A stretch of 64,000 nt of DNA. It comes from Lithospermum erythrorhizon. Its lineage: Eukaryota; Streptophyta; Magnoliopsida; Boraginales; Boraginaceae. Made by a program: the position numbers and the translations under genes. Below, one piece after another: positions 11,311-22,850 of this stretch. The stretch spans positions 1 through 64,000 of the forward strand of contig JADFUC010002158.1 of assembly GCA_019722365.1 (NCBI GenBank), read 5' to 3'. The notes below the pieces were generated by a model. It was not told the DNA's origin. It worked only from the letters and a program-made list of their open reading frames with translations, and made no database searches. The stretch's first letter is position 1. Each line of letters starts with the position of its first letter.

Positions 11311-12659
11311 ACAAATTTCGCTCACAGAGATTTCGGCTTTAGACCACTATTCTAATTTCCAACACAAATGTATGTTCTTTTTTCCTACACATTTTGGGAA
11401 GGAATTGACTGGATAAGCTTCATTTCCCTAGTATGTGGACAATATGGGTTGAGTAGATTATAAAGAACTTCACGAAAAACGGTGTACAAAGATCATTTTG
11501 GGTGTAAAACTCAAAAGATAACGTTGACAATTGCTACACATCAAGCGAAGTTGTGTGAAAGCAAAACAACCTTTATGAAATCTGGTTATTTAAGTGAATC
11601 ATAAAAAGTTCAAGCAACCATTTTCCATTAAAATTCTTCCACATACATGGTATCCACCCACTGTCGATCTGTATAGTAAATGAATTGAACCACTACTTCT
11701 TTAGTTCTTCCTTGCCTAACCCAGTAACACATACGGAGTACATTTTACGCACCATAATAATATTCTTCTTTATGACTGGATCAGTAGACATATTTCAACT
11801 ACTGACTTCTACCTTTGATATATGTAAGTGAAAATTATACTTCTGCTTTCTCTTATTACTGGCCTTTCTGGGCCATTTCAGACATTGATAAAAAAATATA
11901 TAAATTAATCAAAATACATTAAAATATAATGTCAATAATTAATCAATTATATAATTGACATCGATAATTTAATGTTAAAAAAATAATAAACGACATCAAA
12001 ACGTAGAATAGAATTAATACGCTAAGATATTTTAAACAAAAAATTAAGAAAGACAAGAGGAACGGAAGGAGTATTATATTAAAAAAAAGTTACATATGTG
12101 CAAGCCGCCCTTATAGGGTGTCAACAATCGAGACACTAATTAATAAAGAATCCATGTTAAATTCCACTTGTCAATTCAACTTAATATTTATGCTTCCACT
12201 TATGTTTGGTAGGGGGCAATGCTGGAGCTAGAGGGAGGCATAGGGGAGTATTCGCTCCCTCACTTAGCAGTCATTGGAAGCCACACATACTATTGACATC
12301 GGAAAACATCTACTTGCAGCTACATTACATAGAGCTTCAAGTAACTAAGTGTAAATAAGTTGAGGCATTACGAGAAATGGACTCCAAATAAATGGGTTCC
12401 AGGCATTCAATAATCAATCCAAGTGAGTTACTCTCCCATGGTAGGGATGATGTAGAATTACTGATCCCAATTCCATCCTGAACGCAGAGGAACTTTTTTG
12501 CTAAAAACTATTGCTAATGTAGCTTCATAGAATCGGAACATTAAATAACAGGAGGATTTGATATGTACTAAGATAACATTACCCTTCAACACAAAAACGA
12601 GTTTGGTTACACGCTGCGAGGGAAAATGGCAAAACACCTACTTGGAAAACATCTCCATC
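11311..12659. other. AT-rich spacer with a MITE end
   Basis: There is no host gene here. A segment ending in GGAACGGAAGGAGTATTA near 12059-12077 looks like one end of a Stowaway-type MITE. A copy of TACGGAGTA is at 11732-11740. A GGAGCTAGAGGGAGGC patch at about 12222 resembles a DNA-transposon end but has no partner that I found. Confidence 0.45.
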
Positions 12660-15360
12660 TTAAGCAGCAGTCTTTTGCTTCTCCGGTACACGTTTGCTTA
12701 AAGGGTTCAAGCGTCACCTGCTTCATAGGTTTAAACTGCTCTGCTTGCAGCTTCTTCATTTCTTCAGCAAAAACAGCTTCGACAGGAACAGTTGAATCTA
12801 TACAGTTAGTTTATAAGGATATTAAAGTGTTAGAAATCAATCGAGGGTAGTAATATAGGGATCAATCAAAACCAAATTTCTAACTTTTATCGATATAACA
12901 AAATGACCTCCAGCTTTCAGGAAGTATGAAGCCTTGCAGGCTAAAATCCTAGCTTGCAAAGAAATGGGGAAAAACTTAGGTAATTAAATATGAGAACCGA
13001 AGAACCAACCAAGTCGATGGTTCCAGCTAGTGCCACTCATTGATTGTTCTCACTCAAATGATTTACATTATTGTGTATAGGCAAGATGAAATACGGAGTA
13101 TATGACAATCATAACCTGGCTGAAACAGGTTTCCCATTCCATTTTCAAATGTTTGAATTGGAAGGGGCACAATCCTCTTTCTTTGGCATGTTTTACTCCA
13201 CACATCTTGACCAAGTAGGGAGACAAAAAGGAGGGGAAGTTTTTTGGAAGTTCGTAGTCAATGAGACAAAAAAAATTGGATAGGGGCAAGACTGGCGAGT
13301 ACACATTGTTTTGTGAACATAAGATGAGCATTCTTTTTAAAATCCAGAAAAGAGAAATGGAGAGCACATCAGAATCCTTTAGCTACTCGCTACTGGAAGT
13401 GGGAATAGGGTATAATTAGGGAAAAACTGAGAAATGTAAACACAACAAAGAACAATGAGAAATCGTAAACAATAGCATGAATCAAATAGCATTAAACTAA
13501 AGAGAATTAGCAATGACGCATCAGAAACTTGGTTTTGGATCACCCATGATGTCTTGGAAGGGAAATCCGAGTAATTCATACTTGCTGTCTCATAAAAATT
13601 ACTCCGTATAAAAACTCAGAAAATCCAGTTCAAAATTTTGGATAAAGTGACAATAAGTAACATCTTCAAGACAATTTCGGAGTGCAAGGGGAATTAAATA
13701 TTCAAGTATAAGGTACAGAAGAAGCACAGCATATAAACTGTTCCTTCCAAGAGGAAATGCATAATTATACACGAGGCATATATAACACAAACTTGATCAA
13801 GCTGAACAACATAAACCATACGCACAAGCATTCTGTACTCCTCTGGATGGCTTGCATCCTCAATGATTGGACCATTTGTTCACTTCTTTACCATGTTGAC
13901 GAGATCCCGACCACTTTTATGAGAAAATTCTCCATCCTGCCAAAATGAACAAAGAGAAGACATTAGATAAATGCCATCAATCAAGAATCACAACACCGTT
14001 CAATTTATTGTAAGTGAGAGTGTACCTACTTACAGGACCAACAAGGTCAGAAACACGGGAAACAGTTGTTCCAGAAGCAGCTCCGAGGTACAGTACACGA
14101 GCACTGGGGTTTAAGAAAAAAAATAGTGTAAACTGTAAACTCATTGAAAAATAGTGTAAACAGGAGGCTGTTTAATTCATGTGACAAAGGGGTTAGCATA
14201 ACAACAAAGCTGAATAAAATTCTTAGTATTTCCAAACAATGTGTATTCTTCCAAGATTGACTAAGATGTTGATAGTATATCTGCTCCATTCAAGTCTATT
14301 TATGTATACAGTGTTGAATGTGAAGCCAATTTCCCAAGCAAACAGGGGGACTTCGGGGGTGAGATCGACTCGTGGTCCCGACCTTGGGAGGCTTGGGCAG
14401 AAGGATTTCCTGAGAATGGACCAGCTCATGTCTCGAACTTGCTCCCGACGCGACTCGGTAACCTATTTCGAGGCGTGTTCACGCTGCCACGCCTCTGCTT
14501 TTATTCATTTAGGTTTTGTGACCTAGTATCTCTTGTAGCCTATATAACAAGTTTTCAGATTATTAGTAATGTACTCAAATATTAGAATCATGTAAATAGT
14601 CTCGAAAGATTTCATGGTGACTTCACTGTAGCTTCTCAATCTATACTGACTGAGATCATAGAATAGCTTGCTTGAGTCCCAGAATCAATTCTTCCTCAAG
14701 CTATTAAATGATTCAGCCAGACTGACAAATTTCCTCATATTTGGTGCGAACTACTGCGAAATATCAGATCCTTATTGCTTTTTTTTCTCCTCGCTTGTCA
14801 TATCTCGAATTATTGTAGGATTATATACCAGGAAGTAAATTATTATCCTAGGCGGAATCTGATTATTAGATTGATTTGAGATATTACAAATTAGTGTAGT
14901 AATGGTAAAGGATTCCTAACATACAGAAATTTTGGTTAAGATATATTCAATCAAAGGTTAACAATGAATTCAGTTTAGTGTCTTCTACTCTAGAATTTCA
15001 GAATTTCCGCAGGTTAAAGTTAGGAAAATGGGAAAAAGACAATAGTGTTCCATACAGAAGAAAGAAAGGGGGAAAAGGTTTTACTAACTGTATTTGCAGA
15101 CTGATTGAAGCATGGGATACTTGCTAATATGTGATATAACATACATGCAAGACACAGTGCATAGCAAAGATGATATAACAAAGAAAAATCAATATGCAAC
15201 TCGAAAATGCTTGAAAGGAGAGGACAACCTGAGTGGAGACTCTTCATGGCACTCCCATCTCTTTCTTCAAACACACCTCTACATCCAAATCCTCCTCTAC
15301 AACCTCTGCCTCCACTGCTACCGTCTCCTCTTTCTCCCCTGCATCCACCTCCACCACGAC
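12660..15360 (-). pseudogene. FIB: Fibrillarin pseudogene (intron-containing)
   Basis: Fibrillarin is the SAM-dependent 2'-O-methyltransferase of nucleolar box C/D snoRNPs. Minus-strand exon pieces appear in order. A GAR-like piece (GRGGGGCRGERGDG, about 15228-15360) is followed by the SAM-binding segment ([18 protein letters not shown], 14034-14113). Next come FSHKSGRDLVNM...PIIEDASHPEEYRMLV (about 13800-13936), QARILACKASYFLKAGGHF (12895-12952), and the C-terminus STVPVEAVF...[14 protein letters not shown] (12660-12797). Intron borders such as CCT|GTAAGT and CAG|GATGG remain, so this is not a retrocopy. It is broken: the arginine codon after VNMVKK is TGA (13880-13882). Residues after DG (VVYAV) and part of VDVIFSDVAQ are missing, and the HRHAGVF...VWNPFRSKL region was not found. 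The C-terminus is shortened. Confidence 0.87.
14320..14890 (+). mobile_element. Possible solo LTR in the fibrillarin pseudogene
   Basis: A GC-rich stretch begins around TGTTGAATGTGAAGCC and is followed by a TATA box (CCTATATAACAAG, near 14538). It lies between the GAR piece and the SAM-binding exon, where conserved fibrillarin sequence should be. Its tail (CCCAGAATCAATTCTTCC) faintly resembles part of the LTR at 8550. No target-site duplication was established, so this is an inference from composition, promoter and position. Confidence 0.35.
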
Positions 15361-15905
15361 CTATAGAGGAGCCAGCAAAAATAAATTAATGTTCTGAAAC
15401 TAAATGCCATAGTGGCATAGTGTAACAAACTGTGTGTGAATGCGCGTGATTTCATTCCAGATACAAGCGAACTAACCTCTGGTTGGCTTGCAGCTGTCAT
15501 AACTATGGCTGCGTAGTGCATCCTCCTAAAAATATGGTTGGCTAAGCGTGTTTAGGATTTTAGTGAGTGAAATGAAGATGTTAGGTTTATGTACTTCTCT
15601 CGAATAAAAACAATCATTAAGAATTTAAGATCATAATAAACGTAGATAGAACTTTTTATCCAACTTTTGAACTATTTCCAGTATTTTGTAAAGCAAATAT
15701 AGCTTACCACTTCATCATGATATACTAAGAGAAAACAGCATAGAATAATTGATGACTGGATTCTTTACAGAAAGGAGAAGACACTATGAAAATGAAAGCC
15801 TCAGAAAGCTACATATATCTGGTAAAAGTTGAAGAACATTCATGGCGGAACTATTTCTCTGGGGAGTTGACAATTTATATCTAACGTAAAATATAACTTT
15901 TCCAA

Positions 15906-17874
15906 TCAACAAACATTACAACTCTTCCTACACGTCCCATAGTAATCAGGAGAGCCAATCATGAATACAGGATTTCTTTGGCATTCACCTATGGCAGCCC
16001 AACGAGGACAACTTTCATCTTCATCAGAACAACCATCGTCATTATTCTGCAGTACATCATTTCCAGTACTAACAGGTTGAAGAAGAAATTGTTTGGAAGC
16101 AAACCACATTTCCCCTTCAAGTATAGGACAACTAGTGTGTAAGCTGACGTCGTCAGGAGTTGCATTAAGATGGAGATTGAAGAAGAGGATTGCATTTCCT
16201 TTAATAGGTCTCAAGATATTATGAGTCTTTTTACAATCAGGCCAACCCTCATTCTGTGCAGCAATTAATACGATTAGGACACAACTAATATTTATATAAT
16301 TTGCTCAAAAAGATTGGTTCACCTGTTACCTCCAATTTTGGAAAGAAGATCTGGCCTCCCTGGGTGACATTTGAGAGATACAAGATTATTGTTGCCACTG
16401 CAGGTGCATTAAGATGCTGTGATGACATGTTCGAGAAGTAAATATACCTCACATTTTCATCTTCACGCTGCGAGCGCAGAACCTGTAAGGGTCTACCATT
16501 TTCTGGAGAAACACAAAAGCCAAGTCACCAGTGCTACTAGATCATGACATTAATGGAAACTGCTATCACCGAAGAAAAAACTTGTTAAATCCACCCAAAC
16601 TAGATGTACCTTTGGGCATGAAACTCCACCCCGAAAGTTTCTCATCAATCAATGAAGCGAGTTCATTATCCTACATGACAAGAGCATTGATATCAATATC
16701 AAAGCTTTTCTTTCGAAAAAGGCATGCCAATTTATTATTCAACTTTTAGATGCATATCAAAACTTCCTAATGCATTAATTCGTTTGAAATTCTAATAGAA
16801 CTTATATGAATTGCACAAAAACATCTCGGACATATATGCAATCTATCATAAATAGAGAAAAAAAGATTAAGCAGAAACTGTTAGGTAAAGTATATGTTAC
16901 CCCAGAAATTAGACTGTCACATTCCTCTTCTGATATAAATCCTTCATATAAAAACACCCTATATGAAGAAAACAAATCGGCCTATTTAGATGAAGACATC
17001 GACTTAATCTAGAACAAATCCAGCCAATTCCACAACACTCGATATTCATATTACAAATGAGAAATTACTTGCAAGTGAATCAGCAAATACACGGTTAGTA
17101 CGAAACAAAAAAACAAAAAACTTTCATTTCAATAAATTAATTCAATGATTAAACATTTACTATAGCTAACACTCTTCGGTCATTGAATCTTAAAGGTACA
17201 CTGACCTTGGTCTCCAAGACAGTTGCCTAACTTTCGATGGGTCGACATTGCTTGATTGTCTGTGACTTCCCAATTGTATAAATGGATCTTGGTTCACCTC
17301 CTTCGGTCTCAACTCTTTCCGATTACTGCATCAAATCGATATTGTTAAATGATACCAAACAATAATCCAACTCACAGATATATACATATATACTCCATCA
17401 CAAGAAAATTATTTTATTCTGAAAGTAAATTAATTTCCAATCATCAACATTAACAAAGTTACGACTTTAATCGATACACATAACTTCAATTCGAATCAAA
17501 ATTATACTAGTAAGTAGTAAAATCTTATCTTTTGATCTGATTTTATTGATATTATACCTAAACATTTGAGTTAAAAACTAAAATGCCAACAATAAAATCT
17601 CAAAACTTGACAATGTTTTGGGAAGTTATCTTTATGAAACTGAACAAACAAAAATAGTCAAAATATTACCTAGGTCTACTTTAATATATGGTCTAATATG
17701 GACAAGTAACATGTGTTATATAGTATGAAATTGTAATTATATGAGCACTAAACTTTAAAAAGACATAATTGAAAGCAAAATAATGGAATTTTCTTACGAT
17801 TGAGCCAAAAGGTTCCAAGAATAATTTGCAGTAATAATAAGAAGGAGAATAAGTGATACTAATTGAGATGTCAT
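15906..17874 (-). CDS. P4H12: Prolyl 4-hydroxylase-like protein with ShKT domain (P4H12 type), frameshift in exon 2
   Basis: The P4H family hydroxylates prolines of secreted proteins, using Fe(II) and 2-oxoglutarate. Six minus-strand exons fit: 17798-17874, 17206-17326, 16901-16958, 16610-16670, 16330-16502, 15906-16253. The N-terminus (MTSQLVSLILLLIITA) is a signal peptide. Then follow VDPSKVRQLSWRPR, VFLYEGFISEEECDSLI, ATIILYLSNVTQGG and RPIKGNAILFFNLHLNA. The end is a six-cysteine ShKT domain (GCSDEDESC...CRKSCNVC). Exon 2 has one base too many for the frame, at the AAAA run 17280-17283. Without it all exons sum to 837 bases (278 codons plus stop). As it stands, a downstream acceptor (CACAG|A, exon from 17259) would restore a shorter open frame. 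The HxD iron motif is absent (RYIYFSN at that place). Confidence 0.85.
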
Positions 17875-20800
17875 TTTGATGGAGAAAGAGATCACAATTG
17901 CTCCACCATTTTCATATGTTTTTTTAGTATTAATTAACTACCTTAAGAGTTTTTTATATTAAATTGCTCTTATCATATATAATATGCGAGGTGGATTAGC
18001 GTTTATAAAAGTGAAGTCAATTAATGTATTTCATTTTATCATTACGATGTTTTTTTTATTTTAATTTAGTAAATGAACACTTTTTATATTTATGTAAGCA
18101 CAACAAGATAAATTAACATTCTACACTAAATATTACTCTATACGTAATACTAAAGTAATTATTGCAGATAATAAAAGTTGTTTCACAGTCACTCTATTTT
18201 ATTTTCTGATAACTTTTTCATGCCCATTTAACTTAGGTTTTTTTTAAATTTTTTTCATTATATTTTATTATAAATAATAAAATAATTTCTTGTGACGAAA
18301 TGCGCGTATAACTAGTATTAAATTATTTGGTTAACTCGGATAGTTAGATGTCATATGTTTTTGTTTTAATATTATTGATTAATTTTATTATGAGATTTTT
18401 TACAATAAGGATAATGATGTATTTGGATTGAGGTGACAAATGTGGTATTTAGTTAATGTTAAGCATAGTTAATTCGGGGAAATAATTTTAAAATTAAATG
18501 ATTTAGGATCAGGCTGGAATCTTTAGACGCATTTAAGAATTATATATATATATAAAAAAGATCGAACATAAATAGATTGAAATGTCATTTTGATGGTTGA
18601 TGATCTTTAAGATTTGAATTGAGCATGTGAACTTTTTGCTTGCAAAGGTAGCAAACCCACAGTATACATGTAAAATCTCCATTTTTATATAATCAAGGCA
18701 TTAGGGGTTGGATTAACTTGTAATCTAGAACATAGCTTTATTTGAATCTCTATTTGATAAAAAAATTATAATCAAGACGTACTTTTTTTATATTTCGAAG
18801 TGAAATAAACCAATTAAGTAAGTGGACTTTGGCCCATTTAAAAACAAAAAGAAAGTCCAATCCATAAACTATTTCATCAAACTTATAATTCCTTTCTCTT
18901 AATCTATCCTCTATTTCAATTAAATTGAGAATACAAGTTGTTTTACTTATAACAAAATAAAGGTACAAACTTTATATATCTTTTTTAAATTTTTAGTTTA
19001 TGTTTAGTTAATAATTGTTCTATCTTAAATTTAATTTTCGTCCATAAATATTGAGATAAAATATTAAGTGATTTTGGATGTTATAATTTATTTATTTAAT
19101 TATTTATTTTGGATTTTTAGTTTTAAAATGAGGAATAGTTTGAAATTAAGTTTAATTAATCAAGTATTGATTTTGATAAAATATCTTGGTAGTTTGAGTA
19201 TGAATATAAATTATAAACTGATTTTTGAATATATTAGTAATTATTTCGAATTTTTGAATATTATTTAATTAAAATTGAAATAAAGTAAAATAAATTAAAA
19301 TTTTTGATTCTAAAACTAAATTTCAGATTTTAATAGATTATTTGGTAAATTTTCAGTTTATTATAATTATTTTTGAAAATTTTGAATTTAGTTCGTTTTC
19401 GATAAAAACTAAATTTATAAATATGAGAAAAATATTTTATTAAAGGTTGAAGCTTTTGTTAAATAATCAAATTTAGTAATTTATTTAGAATTATTAATCA
19501 TGTTGTACTAAAATAAAGAAATTGCCTAAATGTGATTGTTACTATTTATATTCTTCAGGTGTTGATATCGAGTAGGTGGTTCGAGTAGTAAGTTGTTGAT
19601 ATTTGGGCTTTTTGGGCAGGGTGAGTGTTATATCGCTGACATAACTTTTTACATATTGTGTATATGTAAGTTGCGAAAATTTTACTAAATGAGTTATATT
19701 TGTGATATGAGATATTGAGACTGCGGCGTTGAAATGAGTGTTATTTATTAAAGCGTGATATGGAATTAGGTTTAGCTGATGTTGATGTGGCAGATTGTTG
19801 CTGACTTCCTATTAAGTTAGTTGAGTGCTACTCATGAGGTTGAGTTGTTTCCTCGTTTGTTGGAGTAGAAGAAACGGATAATTGATTTTATATTATTTTG
19901 TCCATGTTTAGCATTAAAGCGGCAGTGAAAACTTTGGTTTTTTTTTTTTTATTGAGGTAGACTACAATAGAGACATATTAGAGTTATTGTTGTTTATGTG
20001 ATATGTTGGGAGTTCTTGATTGTGTATGTGATAGTTTATTTGAGTTGAATTATTTGATATTATTAGGTTACCTAATATTATTGAATTATTCTGGATTATT
20101 TGAGAAGTTGGTTGTATAAAATTGTTGAGATTATACTTTTACATATGCATATATGTGTAATTAGTTATGGTTCGTTATATGAGTATTCATTGAGCTTCCA
20201 GGCACCCCGCTTTGTTAGGGACCCCGTAATTTTGTAGTTGAAGGAGACTTTACGTGTAGCGCGTCTTTTGGAGAGGAGGTAGGTATAATCGTAAAGTACA
20301 GTTCGGGTGGCTAGAATATCATCAACAATCTTTTGTAGTGTTTTCACAGAAATATTGTATATTTTGATAAAGTTAATATATAAATATATATTTTGAGGTT
20401 GATATAAATGTTGTCTTAAAAATTTTAAATTATTGTTTAGGCAGTATTTTGTTTGTATATTTTCTTGTCAGTTTTCTACAATTTTCTTGTGAGCTACGAT
20501 GTAAAGAATACTAGCCTCTTTAAGCACATGACCGACTTAAGAGGCGATTCGTTACAGGAAGTCCCGCTATTAAGAATTCCAATGTTAGACACATAACAAT
20601 TGTTGAATTAGTGATCCCCTTGGAAGTATCTAAGGAGTGCGTGAATAAAGAGAAACGCATTATAATGAACCGTGATGGTTTATGAAATGGTAGCATTGAT
20701 TTAATAATATACCTTCGATGTCATGGTTCGAGGTAGGTACTACATATGATATCAGAATATAATTCGGCTAAATTTTTAGACTAGTATTATACAGGAGTAA

Positions 20801-21440
20801 GTGCTTTCTGATGAACGCTGGTCTATATGAGGCGTTTAGTCACAGCGAGCACGTTTGAACTTACCCAGTGGAGGTGATGGTGATACTGTGCGACTTAAAT
20901 GAAGAGATATGATTAAGATTGATAAGATATATGATAGATACTAGCACATTTTATGATTTTTGGGCTTCGACTTTTAAAGACATAATTAGGGTGATTGCCT
21001 AAAAGCGGTGCAGGGATAAATGACTACTAAAAATTATTTGAAAGCATAACATGAGAACAAAAGCGTCTTTGGAAATATTCATACTGGTTGTGAGTCTGTC
21101 CCTTCGGAATTTAATAGTATATCAACTATTAGTTTTTATAATAATGTATTGTGATGCACTTTGGAAGTAAATTTATTATTTTTATTATATCATATTTACT
21201 CATATATACAAGTAAAATATATTTAATTCTATAAAGATTTGCATGAAACATACATTTCATACTCATATTATGGATGCCTGGAAGGTTTAGATATTCTAAA
21301 ATAGAAGATTCAAAACAGGAAGACTCAATCTTATTTCTTCAAAAATAATAGTGTAAATATGAAATTTTTAAGAAGGAAAAAATGAGTACATATATTAAGT
21401 ATTTAATTTATTATTTCACACATTTATATTTATGAGTAGA
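17875..21440. other. AT-rich spacer; possible LTR-element debris at 19550-20750
   Basis: Mostly very AT-rich, with no host gene. From about 19550 to 20750 composition rises. Short motifs such as GGTGAGTGTTATATCG and GATATCAGAATATAA hint at an old LTR/leader, but no LTR pair or protein domain could be shown. Confidence 0.4.
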
Positions 21441-22200
21441 GATTATCTTATACCCACAACCCTACTTGTATATACCCACAATCCTACTTGTACTCATGTG
21501 GGTCTACAAACAAGAAATCCGTAATTCGATCCAATATCCTGAAATCGAACCAATATGGGTAGGGTTGACTATCTGTCCGTTTGGGTTAAAATTGTCATTC
21601 CATTCAAAGAATTGTTTGTTTGTTCTTTATGAGAGTTCAAATTGGTATGATTATTCAAAAGGTTTTGAAACAAAAGATGGGTCAAGCTTGCACTATCCGA
21701 GTCCATTCCCGAGCCGGGCCTGGTATTTGGTAGATCTAGTAGCTCACTAAAAGCGTTTGCCAATTTGGACATGGGATGCGACTATGTGAGTAGACGTGGC
21801 TAACGGGCCGGGCAGCAGTGGGTGTCCGGTCCGGCCTACCAGGTGGTTGAATTCGGCCTGGGCCTGAGCTGACCGGGCGCAGTAAGAAATAGGGCGGATG
21901 GGGGCGTGGATTGGGCCCCAGGCACAGCCGATTGAGCTCACCGTATTCGGTGAATATTCGGCGTTAAAATAAAAATCTTGGCGTTCATAGCGCGAAAATA
22001 TTCACAAAACACATATTTCATCTTGTAAATGCCATTTGGTAGCATTAGTAGCGTTTATATTAAAAGCGATGCCGCTGCGTTGCGTATAAAATAATCTGAT
22101 AAAAGCATGTTGTGTTACGTAAGTAATCGCGTAAGCGTGGCGTTTAGAGATAACGATGTCATGCGTTTATTTAGAAAGGAACTGTAAACTATTTTTCCTT
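21441..22200. repeat. GC/CpG-rich repeat patch, unclassified
   Basis: A sharp GC-rich block (GGGCCGGGC, GGTCCGGCC and similar words near 21700-21920) is followed by a stretch with many GCG words (22000-22160). It sits inside AT-rich DNA, directly upstream of the LINE. It looks like one or two small DNA transposons, but I found no matching inverted ends. Confidence 0.35.
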
Positions 22201-22223
22201 TTTGCTCTTCTGCCTTTTCTTTC

Positions 22224-22850
22224 TTGCAAAAGCTCAAATGTTTTAAATTAAACATTAAAATTTGGAATTCTTCTAGAATTGATAACTTACATAAGCAAAT
22301 TATTCAAATTCAACAATTCCTCTCTTATTTACAAAATCATCCTACTTCTGCTTATAATAATTCTTTTGAAGAAAACTTTGGACATCAATTAATTTTTTCA
22401 CTTTCTTGTGAAGAACTATTTTAGTACCAACATATGAACCTTAAATGGATTAATAATGGAACTATTAATACTAAATTTTACCATGCTTATGTAAATAATA
22501 AAATCAGAACTAATAATATTCTCAAACTATTAGAAAATAATAACAATCTTATTACTCATCATATTGATATCCATGATCATTATAGAGACTTCTTTAACAA
22601 CTTATTTAATCATTCTTCATCTTCTTCTAATTTATCTCAAACATCTTTTCCAACTATTAATAACATCACATCCAAATTTTCTGGTACTCAAACTAAACTT
22701 TTAAGTCTATCTTTTTCCCCTATAGAATTGCAAACTGCTCTTTTTCAAATGAATCCAACTAAATTTATTCGGGTTGTTAGGAGTCTTGCAATTATTGACA
22801 ATCTTGGCAATATGTTCTGCCATGTCTGCAACAACGATAACTTCGGATAA
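22224..22850 (+). pseudogene. LINE ORF2, part before RT
   Basis: Two adjoining frames separated by a stop (near 22422) give the helical region that precedes RT in plant LINEs, ending in FQMNPTK just before the LTR-element junction. The reading after that junction belongs to the inserted LTR and not to the LINE. Confidence 0.75.

Noticed and set aside
12215..12290. Autonomous hAT or MULE end near GGAGCTAGAGGGAGGC
   Set aside because: Only one end-like patch was found, with no inverted partner and no target-site duplication.
12798..14033. U60-type box C/D snoRNA in fibrillarin introns
   Set aside because: Plant fibrillarin genes are known to host such a snoRNA, so I scanned the minus strand for RTGATGA and CTGA with paired ends. 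No convincing pair was found.
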